Source of the DNA: Phycisphaerae bacterium
GTDB taxonomy: Bacteria; Planctomycetota; Phycisphaerae; UBA1845
Assembly: GCA_020056715.1 (NCBI GenBank)
Contig: JAGVHG010000007.1
Coordinates: 1 to 43,390 of the forward strand
DNA length: 43,390 nt
Direction: 5' to 3'
Below are positions 19,742 through 26,415 of this stretch, one piece after another (positions within the stretch are counted from its first letter, which is position 1; every line of letters starts with the position of its first letter). A program made the translations under genes and the position numbers. Under the pieces are notes generated by a model. The model did no database searches, had not been told where the DNA came from, and saw nothing but the letters and a program-made list of their open reading frames with translations.

Positions 19742-19802
19742 GCCAACACTCGCCCCAACGCCCTTGAGTCCGTCTTCGGCGGAGGGCGAGCGTTGGCTTT
19801 TT
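19742..19802 (+). terminator. Rho-independent terminator after the PEP-CTERM gene
   Basis: Arms GCCAACACTCGCCC (19742-19755) and GGGCGAGCGTTGGC (19784-19797) pair over 14 bp with one mismatch, and T5 follows. It lies 48 bp after the stop codon. The loop contains a 'CGCCCCAACGCC' palindrome module like those at 30.15 and 31.65 kb, so the terminator may be a co-opted dispersed repeat. Confidence 0.85.
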
Positions 19803-19937
19803 AGTTTGCGCATTCTTGCTTCGGTCTCACAGCGGCCGACATCCTCGAAGCGGTTGATGTTCTCAAGGGTGCCGGGACGTACGCCGCATGGGGCGGAACG
19901 CCGCTGCCCACGGTGGCGGGAACTTGCCTATAGTTGA

Positions 19938-20213
19938 TTATTTCGACGCCGCTACGAGCTTTGTGATCAACGTCCTATCGTCGACGACTAGGAGAGAAAT
20001 CTCGCCGTCGGCCTTACGTAACCGCAGCCTTTTGAGCCACAGCCGGTCATCTTTTCCACGAGCGAACCAACTACCGGTGGGCATATCCTCCCACGCCACC
20101 ACCACACCAATGACCTGTGTTTCAATGGATTCGTCGCGGCGTATTGTGGTCTCAGAGACGCGGACGGGAGTTCCGGGAGGGAAGGCCGCTTCGTAAACAG
20201 TCCCAGTTGCCAT
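19938..20213 (-). CDS. Conserved hypothetical protein (planctomycete-type small protein)
   Basis: 91-residue protein 'MATGTVYEAAFPPGTPVRV...' with strongly alternating beta-strand character ('ETQVIGVVVAWEDMP', 'DDRLWLKRLRLRKADGEISLLVVDD'). It is acidic and basic in balance, without a signal peptide or membrane segment. It resembles small uncharacterised proteins I recall from Planctomycetota, but I know no function. ATG start without a clear ribosome site. It precedes nothing on its strand for 240 bp; the HAD gene lies upstream by 67 bp in the same direction, so it may be the second gene of that unit. Confidence 0.68.
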   Translation of the reverse strand: MATGTVYEAAFPPGTPVRVSETTIRRDESIETQVIGVVVAWEDMPTGSWFARGKDDRLWLKRLRLRKADGEISLLVVDDRTLITKLVAASK

Positions 20214-20280
20214 TTGCGTACTATCGGTTCAGACGGCAGGTCAAACACCCTTGAGTGTTGGACCGAAAGAACAACTCCAA

Positions 20281-20985
20281 TCAGTCGCCACACATCACAT
20301 CCGCGAAGGAGCGAAGGTCAGGGAACTCGACCAGCGGACGCACGCTAGTGTGATTCCGTTCCTTGTAGCGGTTGATCCAGGCGAATGCGAGGCCTAGATC
20401 GTTCGCGGAAGCGCCATCGTGATACAGACTCTGCGCGACGTGCAACGCGGTGTCGATACCGCCATGCGCGTCGATTAGTCTTTGAAAATGGCCGTGGGCT
20501 GGTTTGTAGGAACGAACATCCTCCGCGGTTACGACGAAATCAAACGCTACGCCGAATTGCATGGCCGTGCCGGCGAACAGGTCCTTGTCAATGTTCGAAA
20601 GCACTCCCAGGCGGAACCGTTGTTTGAGACGGGTGAGCGCGTCGTTGGTGTCGGGAAACGGCGCCCAGCCGGGAAGCATCTCCGCCAGCATGTCTTTCTG
20701 TCCCACCGGCAGGGGAAGATCGAACTCCCGTGCCAGCCGCTCGGTTACGACGGCGAGAACCTCGCGGTAGGATCGGTACGGGCCGGACTCGACTTCGGCT
20801 TCGACCCGTACGTAGGCTTTGAACCACTCCAGTTTGCGCTCGGTGACAACCGGCCCGAAGATGGCAGCGAATGATCGCCACAACCCCGCGCTCCAATCAA
20901 TCAGCGTGCCGTAGCAGTCGAAGGTAATCGTCGTGGTGCGTCGAATAACGTCCTTGAACGAACCCTTGCCGTACGCCTGTTGCAC
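20281..20985 (-). CDS. Haloacid dehalogenase type II-like HAD hydrolase
   Basis: HAD-superfamily protein, 234 residues. Motif I is 'TFDCYGTLIDW' with the nucleophile aspartate, motif II is 'LGVLSNIDKDL', motif III lysine is in 'VVTAEDVRSYKPAHGHF', and motif IV is near 'HDGASANDLGLAFAWINR'. The arrangement matches the (S)-2-haloacid dehalogenase branch, although many such proteins act on phosphate esters. The GTG start at 20985 precedes 'QQAYGKGSFKDVIRR'; a later start is possible because the HAD fold begins at about residue 17. Divergent from the deacetylase gene, with a perfect inverted repeat between them. Confidence 0.88.
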   Translation of the reverse strand: MQQAYGKGSFKDVIRRTTTITFDCYGTLIDWSAGLWRSFAAIFGPVVTERKLEWFKAYVRVEAEVESGPYRSYREVLAVVTERLAREFDLPLPVGQKDMLAEMLPGWAPFPDTNDALTRLKQRFRLGVLSNIDKDLFAGTAMQFGVAFDFVVTAEDVRSYKPAHGHFQRLIDAHGGIDTALHVAQSLYHDGASANDLGLAFAWINRYKERNHTSVRPLVEFPDLRSFADVMCGD

Positions 20986-20998
20986 GACCGGATTTTAG

Positions 20999-21069
20999 AT
21001 TGTCGATTTGCGATTGTCGATTGGAGTGAATCAGTCCTTTTCCTCATTCGACAATCGCAAATCGACAAT
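20999..21069. repeat. Perfect 22-bp inverted repeat of the GATTGTCGATT family
   Basis: Arms 20999-21020 and 21048-21069 are exact reverse complements, separated by 27 bp. Each arm contains two copies of ATTGTCGA. Related units occur at 9-24, 34975-34988 and 35518-35550. It ends 16 bp before the deacetylase ATG, so in RNA it would form a hairpin covering the leader. Confidence 0.9.
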
Positions 21070-21085
21070 CGACAATGCTTTGGTC

Positions 21086-22036
21086 ATGGCCATCACCGGC
21101 TTGGTTCAGGACTTGCGCTTCCAGCGGCATCTCACCGGTCCCGGTCACCCGGAGCGGCCGCAGCGGCTGGCGCGGATTCAGGAGGTGCTCAATGAACGAC
21201 GCCTGACGGAGGCCTGTCGAGCGATCGACATCTCGCCTGTCGAAATGAAACTGGTTCGAGCAGTCCATGCCAGTGCATATCTTGAACGACTGCGTCGGGC
21301 TTGCGAGGACGGTTCACCTTTCATCGACGTGCCGGACAGTGCGATTTGCCCGGAGAGTTTGGAAATCGCCAAGCTCGCCGCCGGCGCCGTTGTGAACGCG
21401 GTGGACGAGGTGATGTCGGGCCGAGTAAACAACGCTTTTTGCGCCGTCCGCCCACCGGGCCACCACGCCGAGCATCATGGATCGATGGGATTTTGCCTGT
21501 TGAACAACGTCGCCATAGCGGCCCGTCATTTGCTCAACGACCACAGGCTCTCGCGTGTGTTGATCCTCGATTGGGACGTGCATCACGGCAACGGGACGCA
21601 GCACATCTTCGAGGAGGACCCGCGGGTCCTCTACATCAGCCTCCACGGCCACCCCGGCATTGTTTACCCCGGCACGGGCTACGCTCATGAACGCGGGAAG
21701 GGGGCGGGGGAAGGCTTCACCATCAACGTACCAATCCTTCCCCCAGGCCGCGACGAGGTCTGGCGACGGGCGTTCGACGATCCGATCCTACCCGCGATCG
21801 CCCAGTTCGATCCGCAGTTCGTGCTGATTTCCGCGGGGTTCGACGCCCATCGGCTCGACCCGCTCGCCCCGCTGGAACTGGAGACGGAGTCCTACGGGTG
21901 GATGACGGACGAGCTGGTCGGCGTGGCCAAGCGCCATTGCGGCGGCAGGCTGGTCAGCGTACTGGAGGGCGGGTACCACCTCGACGCCCTGGCTGATTGC
22001 GTGGCGTTGCATGTCGCCAGACTCCTGGCCGGATAG
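21086..22036 (+). CDS. Histone deacetylase family protein (acetoin utilisation/deacetylase-like)
   Basis: Zinc-dependent arginase/deacetylase-fold enzyme of 316 residues. It has the bacterial HDAC pattern: 'GHPERPQRLARI' near the N-terminus, 'RPPGHHAEHHGSMGFCLLNNVAIAA' with the tandem catalytic histidines, metal ligands in 'LDWDVHHGNGTQ', and the C-terminal 'LEGGYHLDALADCV'. Family members remove acetyl groups from lysines, polyamines or small molecules; the substrate here is unknown. ATG 21086 is preferred over the longer frame from 21008, which is encoded by the inverted repeat. A 3' fragment of a second copy is at 24.7 kb. Confidence 0.93.
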   Translation: MAITGLVQDLRFQRHLTGPGHPERPQRLARIQEVLNERRLTEACRAIDISPVEMKLVRAVHASAYLERLRRACEDGSPFIDVPDSAICPESLEIAKLAAGAVVNAVDEVMSGRVNNAFCAVRPPGHHAEHHGSMGFCLLNNVAIAARHLLNDHRLSRVLILDWDVHHGNGTQHIFEEDPRVLYISLHGHPGIVYPGTGYAHERGKGAGEGFTINVPILPPGRDEVWRRAFDDPILPAIAQFDPQFVLISAGFDAHRLDPLAPLELETESYGWMTDELVGVAKRHCGGRLVSVLEGGYHLDALADCVALHVARLLAG

Positions 22037-22098
22037 TCGTCAAGAAAGGAACAGTAGCGTCACCCCTTGTGGGTGGCGCAACCACCGAGGGAGACTGG

Positions 22099-22168
22099 CC
22101 GAGTGCCACTGTTGGAACAACAGTGGACCGTCTATACTCGACGAACATCCGTACTGTTCAAGAGCAGT
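22099..22168. repeat. Direct repeat copy A downstream of hcp (double hairpin)
   Basis: A 70-bp sequence identical at 64 positions to 23599-23668, exactly 1500 bp away. It contains the hairpin CCACTGTTG-GAA-CAACAGTGG and a second hairpin GTACTG...CAGTAC. It lies between the deacetylase and hcp 3' ends, which converge. Confidence 0.9.
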
Positions 22169-22230
22169 ACCACCCAGCCCAGCCGATCAGCGTGTCGAGC
22201 CGGTCGATGTAGAGACCAAAGCCCCAAATC

Positions 22231-23553
22231 TTACGACTTGCCCCTCGCGCCCGCCGCCTTCACGGATACAACCTCCGCGTGCGGCTCAGTGCTCGTAAGC
22301 CGCAGGTCAAACTTATCCTGCAATACCATCATCACATTTGGGGAGATGAAGGCCGGGGCCGCCGGGCCGATGCGGATACCTTTGACGCCTAACGCCAGCA
22401 GCGTCAGCAGCACCGCGACAGCCTTCTGCTCGAACCACGAAAGGACGATCGTTAGCGGCAGATCGTTGACCGAACATCCAAAAGCCTTCGACAGCGCAAC
22501 GGCCACTTGAATCGCCCCGTACGAGTCGTTGCACTGCCCCATATCGAGCAATCGAGGAACGGTGACGCCGTCGGCAAGCTGGATTGTCCCGTAGTCGTAG
22601 TCGCGAATGCGGTATTTGCCGCAGCCGAGAGTCAGAATGATCGAATCCGCGGGCGTGGCTTGCGCAAACCTGGAGAAATAGTTGCGTCCCGGCTCGGCGC
22701 CGTCGCATCCACCGATGAGGTAGAAGTGCGACAGCTTGCGAGCCTTGACGGCTCCGACGATATGATCCGCAAGGCCAAGGATGACTGTGTGGTGGAAGCC
22801 TACTGTCGAATTGCCGACGGGATGATCCGGCAGCGGATCGCACTGTTTGGCCTTTGCGATAACGGCCGAGAAGTCGTTCGTTTTGAGCCGTTTACCGCCC
22901 GGCACCGCGGTAACGCGAGTCGTGAAGAGCCTGTCTTTGTAGCTGTCTGGTGGAATGAGGACGCAGTTCGTAGTCGCGAGGACCGGCCCGCTGAAACTCG
23001 CGAACTCCGTCTTTTGCTTCTGCCAGGCGCCGCCGAAATGGCCCACAAGATGCTTGTGCTTGCGCAGCTCGGGGTACATGTGTGCGGGCAGCATTTCGCC
23101 ATGCGTATAGACGTTGACGCCGGTGCCGGCGGTCTGCTTGAGCAAGTCCGCCAGGTCAACCATATCATGTCCGGTGATGAGAACACCCGGGCCGGGCTTG
23201 GTGCCCTCAAAGACGGTCGTCGGTGAGGGGGGGCCAAACCGTTTCACGTGCCCTTCGTCGAGCATCTGCATCGCGCGGAGGTTCTTCATTCCGCACTCCA
23301 TCACCAGCTCAAAGAGGCTTTCCATGTCAAAGTTGACATTCGTCACGGTAGCGAAGAGCGCTTCCTCCATGAACGCGTCGACCTCCTCGTCGACCATATC
23401 CAGCCGCCGGGCGTGATGGGCGTATGAAGCCATGCCTTTCAGCCCGTACAGCAATATCTCCTGCAGGGATTGCACGTCCGGATCTTTGCCACAAACACCC
23501 GTATCCACGCAGGCCTGTCCGTGGGCCGTCTGTTCACATTGGTTGCAAAACAT
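22231..23553 (-). CDS. hcp: Hybrid cluster protein (hydroxylamine reductase), short class III-like form
   Basis: Fe-S enzyme with a hybrid 4Fe-2O-2S cluster, linked to hydroxylamine and NO reduction and nitrosative stress. The N-terminal cluster motif is C3-x2-C6-x8-C15-x5-C21 in 'MFCNQCEQTAHGQACVDTGVC'. Later hybrid-cluster ligands lie in 'NCVLIPPDSY', 'LTLGCGKYR' and 'GQCNDSYGA'. At 440 residues it is about 100 shorter than E. coli Hcp and matches the class III forms that lack part of the N-terminal helical domain. No hcr reductase is adjacent. The gene is bracketed by 70-bp direct repeats; copy B lies 46 bp upstream of the ATG and may overlap its promoter. Confidence 0.95.
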   Translation of the reverse strand: MFCNQCEQTAHGQACVDTGVCGKDPDVQSLQEILLYGLKGMASYAHHARRLDMVDEEVDAFMEEALFATVTNVNFDMESLFELVMECGMKNLRAMQMLDEGHVKRFGPPSPTTVFEGTKPGPGVLITGHDMVDLADLLKQTAGTGVNVYTHGEMLPAHMYPELRKHKHLVGHFGGAWQKQKTEFASFSGPVLATTNCVLIPPDSYKDRLFTTRVTAVPGGKRLKTNDFSAVIAKAKQCDPLPDHPVGNSTVGFHHTVILGLADHIVGAVKARKLSHFYLIGGCDGAEPGRNYFSRFAQATPADSIILTLGCGKYRIRDYDYGTIQLADGVTVPRLLDMGQCNDSYGAIQVAVALSKAFGCSVNDLPLTIVLSWFEQKAVAVLLTLLALGVKGIRIGPAAPAFISPNVMMVLQDKFDLRLTSTEPHAEVVSVKAAGARGKS

Positions 23554-23598
23554 ACTTACTCAAGCACCTCTCTCTGCAGAAGGCTGGCCGCGAACACG

Positions 23599-23668
23599 CC
23601 GAGTGCCATTGTTGGAACAACAGTGGACAATCAGTACTCGACGAACATCCGTACTGCTCAAGAGCAGT
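23599..23668. repeat. Direct repeat copy B upstream of hcp (double hairpin)
   Basis: Second copy of the 70-bp repeat. The first hairpin has one changed base (CCATTGTTG) and the second is the longer ACTGCTC-AA-GAGCAGT. It sits between the Met-rich peptide gene and the hcp start. A hairpin-only relative is at 38101-38121. Confidence 0.9.
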
Positions 23669-23693
23669 GGAACACCGATCAGTACCACCCAGC

Positions 23694-23783
23694 CTACACC
23701 GTTCCTGGGAACATCCGGAAACCGCCGAAGAACATCATCCACATCGCAAACATCGCCATCATCAAACCACCCATCATTCCCAT
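23694..23783 (-). CDS. 29-residue Met-rich membrane microprotein
   Basis: Small frame 'MGMMGGLMMAMFAMW...' of 29 residues, 10 of them Met plus five Phe and one Trp, ending 'FPGTV'. It has an ideal ribosome site: GGAGA 6 nt before the ATG. The composition (Met, Gly, Phe, Ala, Leu) predicts a single membrane helix, and the clustered methionines could bind Cu(I) or act as an oxidant sink. It lies between the lipoprotein gene upstream, whose C-terminus is also His/Met-rich, and hcp downstream, all on the same strand. No family is known to me. Support is the ribosome site, the biased composition and the context; expression is unproven. Confidence 0.6.
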   Translation of the reverse strand: MGMMGGLMMAMFAMWMMFFGGFRMFPGTV

Positions 23784-23907
23784 CGCTTTTCTCCGATTAA
23801 CAGACTCTCCCCACTGAAATGCAACGTGCCGCTCTGGTGCTCAACCGCTCAGGGACAACCGCAGTTCGAACTTAACGCTGTGTGCGTTGTTAGGCGACCG
23901 ACCGCGC

Positions 23908-24600
23908 CTACAGTCCCCAATGCATCCCCATCATGCCGCCGCCGCCACCGTGATGGTGTCCCGTCGGCCCGCCGTCCTCCAAGTGCATGAGGAATCCATC
24001 GCTGAGGAGGATCAGTTCGTCGATGTCACCGTCTTGGTCGAGGTCGTCCGCATCAGCGGTCAAAGTGAAGCTGATCGTATCCCCGCAGGCGAAGTCCAGA
24101 CCGAAAAACATCGGTACGGCAAACGTGTTGCCCACTTCATCGCCGTCTTCGAGATGGCACCCCATGGCCCCTGGCATGTAAAGGTCGCCCAATCCGACGA
24201 TTTCCGAGCAGGGAATCTCGCGGGTGGTCTCGCTGTCGGCGGGCACGGCGATGTCGCTAAGCTGGTCGTCAAGGCCAAGGCGGCCAGCAAAGTAGGCCAG
24301 ATGAAACGTGGCGTTTTGGGCCGTTTGGTTTACGAGTCGAATCGTCACCACGCCATCCGGATCGGCCAGGTCGTCGATGGTCACGAATCCCATGCCCGAA
24401 CCGACGTGAGCCATATAGCCGGTCATTAAATTCCCGCCGAATCCCTCAGTCGTCCCAATCTGCCCGGCGACGTCGGTCGCCTTGGTGTTTACGAGGGGCA
24501 ACAACTCTCCGCCGTTGCTCGGTTGGCCAAGATTCGCGCATCCCGCAGCAACGGAAAGAACTGCGGCAAGTAGCATCGGTTCAATCGTCCGGTCGATCAT
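23908..24600 (-). CDS. Putative secreted lipoprotein with His/Met-rich C-terminus
   Basis: 230 residues. The N-terminal signal ends in the lipobox 'SVAAGC' (Cys about residue 21), so it should be lipid-anchored. The body is beta-rich and acidic ('VVTIRLVNQTAQNATFHLAYFAG', 'DTISFTLTADADDLDQDGDIDELILL'). It has two or three cysteines ('IPCSEIVG', 'AMGCHLEDGDE', 'DFACGDT') that may form disulfides. The tail 'GHHHGGGGGMMGMHWGL' is a likely metal-binding segment. ATG 24600 has GGAGGA at 6-nt spacing. I do not recognise the family. It is the first gene of a minus-strand set with the Met-rich peptide and hcp. Confidence 0.82.
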   Translation of the reverse strand: MIDRTIEPMLLAAVLSVAAGCANLGQPSNGGELLPLVNTKATDVAGQIGTTEGFGGNLMTGYMAHVGSGMGFVTIDDLADPDGVVTIRLVNQTAQNATFHLAYFAGRLGLDDQLSDIAVPADSETTREIPCSEIVGLGDLYMPGAMGCHLEDGDEVGNTFAVPMFFGLDFACGDTISFTLTADADDLDQDGDIDELILLSDGFLMHLEDGGPTGHHHGGGGGMMGMHWGL

Positions 24601-24699
24601 CTGATTCCTCCATCAAAACGTTGTTTCTATCGTAACCGTTCACGGCAGCTTACCACCTTGCCCCCCCCCAAGCAAGCCCCGCGGCCGGCTTATTCCGGG

Positions 24700-24789
24700 C
24701 TTGGCAGCGTACTGGAGGGCGGGTACCACCTGGACGCGCCGGCTGATTGCGTTGCGCTGCACGTAGAGAGGCTACTGCTGGATGCGTAG
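24700..24789 (+). pseudogene. 3' remnant of a second histone-deacetylase-family gene
   Basis: Codons 24706-24789 read 'SVLEGGYHLDAPADCVALHV' and continue to a stop, matching the C-terminus of the intact deacetylase ('SVLEGGYHLDALADCVALHV', 21956-22036). At DNA level 24706 onward is identical over the first 25 bp and closely related to the end. Nothing 5' of about 24697 matches, and there is no start codon, so it is a truncated paralogue. The region from 24790 to the cytochrome gene holds no gene. Confidence 0.85.
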
Positions 24790-24870
24790 AGCGTGGCTCA
24801 GCTTCCCGCACAGATTCCTTTGCCGCCGGTCTTGTAACCGACTAGAAAGCCGGTCCCCCATTATTGCGGA

Positions 24871-26304
24871 TCACTGAGGCAGGGTTGCCGAGTACACACT
24901 GATGTCCGCTGCGTCCTGGGCGCTCCAAAGCAGTAAGTCGGTCGCGGGCATGGACGACCCGGGATGCCCGAAGCGGACTTTGTGCAGGAATTCCCACGGG
25001 TTGACGTTGGCGAAGGTGCCGACATAGCTCGGCGCTTGCCCCGTGCCGAAATTCAGGAACATGCCGTCTTCGCCGTGGCAGCCGGAGCAAAAGGTACTGT
25101 ACAGGAAGTTGCCGTTGAAGTAGTCGCCGATGAACGCACCGCCGGGGGTGATGTAGTCATTGGTATCGACAACGCCTTCCGACGTGAACTTCACTACGTC
25201 CCAGAGATCGCCCTCGGACATTCCATAAACGTCCATATTGTGACCGTTGGGGACCGTCGCCGGGTCGGCCTTGAGCAGATCGAAGACCTGTCGCGGGCCG
25301 AGCGTCGATCCGAACACTCCGCGAATCCCTGTATAATGAATGCCGGAGCCGTATGCGCCGTCAAGCCCTTTGTAGTCCCAGCTGTGACATTCCTTGCAAC
25401 GGTAGGTGACGTTCCCGGTCTGCTGACCGATATCCGGATAGAGCGGATGATCGCCGACAGGTTGGGGCGCTCCATTCATCTTCCACCAACGATCATAGAG
25501 TGCGCCGCCGCGGACGGGGTCGGCGAGGACGAATCCCGCGGGTAAGGCAGCCGTGGGACCGGTGCGGACATTTACCCAGTCCGTGAGGTCCGCGAGTGAC
25601 ACCGCTCCGTCATCGTCGAAGTCTACGTACTCACATGCATCGCCGACGGCCGGATCGGCGCCGTTGAAACATCGTTGCAGCTCGGCGAAATCGAGGAGGT
25701 CCACGTCAGTGTCTCCGTCGGCGTCGCCGGGGCGGGCGAACCCGATCGTAGCGTAGTCGGCGTAGTATCGGTCGCCGAGGCTTCTCGTGTCGTCGTCGAC
25801 CGCGTTGCCTGCGGTGAATAACGTGATCGAACCCGCATCGACCGGCGGCGCCTGCCAGGCGAGGGTGAACTCGTAGGAGCCGCCGTTGGCGACCCAGTTG
25901 ACTAAGGAGTCGTCGTAGCCGTCTTGTGTGTGGGTGACGTAGTTGCCCGCGCTGCCATGCTCGGCGAAGCGGGTATGGATGGCGTCGCGGAGGAGGAGGT
26001 TGCCCAGGTGGCCGGCGGCGCCTTCGGCGCTGATCTCAAAACCCGCGCCCTTCTGCGCAGGATCGGTGACGCGAACGACTAGGTCGTAAACAACGCCGGA
26101 ACGGTACCGCTGGGGTGCGCCCTGCAGTTCGACACGACCGGGGCCTTCGTTGAACAGGTGACAAAGGCTGCAGTTTTGGCCGCTTCCCGCCGGGCCGCCC
26201 GAATACCCTACAAATACACCATTCTTCGAGCCTAATGCCACGGGGAGGATGGCGATCCCCGTGGCGATCACGACGGCTGCGGCGTAGATTCGGTAAGTGA
26301 TCAT
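24871..26304 (-). CDS. Secreted trihaem c-type cytochrome with choice-of-anchor V and dockerin-like domains
   Basis: 477 residues with a signal peptide (about 1-25). A first CxxCH at C45-H49 ('NCSLCH') opens a choice-of-anchor V/Reeler-like domain (about 30-190, 'GQNCSLCHLF...YEFTLAWQAP'). A dockerin-like duplicated calcium loop follows (about 193-250, 'GDADGDTDVDLLDFAELQRCF' and 'DFDDDGAVSLADL'). Two cytochrome c haem motifs are at C303-H307 ('CKECH') and C406-H410 ('CSGCH'), with possible Met ligands near 'SMPATD'. It probably transfers electrons at the cell surface or in the periplasm. ATG 26304 has a G-rich ribosome site. Modular architecture of this kind is typical of Planctomycetota. 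Confidence 0.88.
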   Translation of the reverse strand: MITYRIYAAAVVIATGIAILPVALGSKNGVFVGYSGGPAGSGQNCSLCHLFNEGPGRVELQGAPQRYRSGVVYDLVVRVTDPAQKGAGFEISAEGAAGHLGNLLLRDAIHTRFAEHGSAGNYVTHTQDGYDDSLVNWVANGGSYEFTLAWQAPPVDAGSITLFTAGNAVDDDTRSLGDRYYADYATIGFARPGDADGDTDVDLLDFAELQRCFNGADPAVGDACEYVDFDDDGAVSLADLTDWVNVRTGPTAALPAGFVLADPVRGGALYDRWWKMNGAPQPVGDHPLYPDIGQQTGNVTYRCKECHSWDYKGLDGAYGSGIHYTGIRGVFGSTLGPRQVFDLLKADPATVPNGHNMDVYGMSEGDLWDVVKFTSEGVVDTNDYITPGGAFIGDYFNGNFLYSTFCSGCHGEDGMFLNFGTGQAPSYVGTFANVNPWEFLHKVRFGHPGSSMPATDLLLWSAQDAADISVYSATLPQ

Positions 26305-26415
26305 GAATCCCCCCCTTTGCTGCTGTTCCTTATCGTAGGGTCAGTCGGACGCAGATTCAATACAGTGCGCAGGTTCCGATAATTCCTCCATGCGGAAGGT
26401 TGCCGAATGGACATG

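Noticed and set aside
19803-19937. Short coding-like stretch reading 'ADILEAVDVLKGAGTYAAWGG' on the plus strand
   Set aside because: No start codon or ribosome site and no family recognised; it may be a decayed fragment but I cannot support it.
22099-23668. Insertion sequence or transposon carrying hcp
   Set aside because: No transposase and the flanking repeats are direct, not terminal inverted; kept only as a recombination hypothesis.
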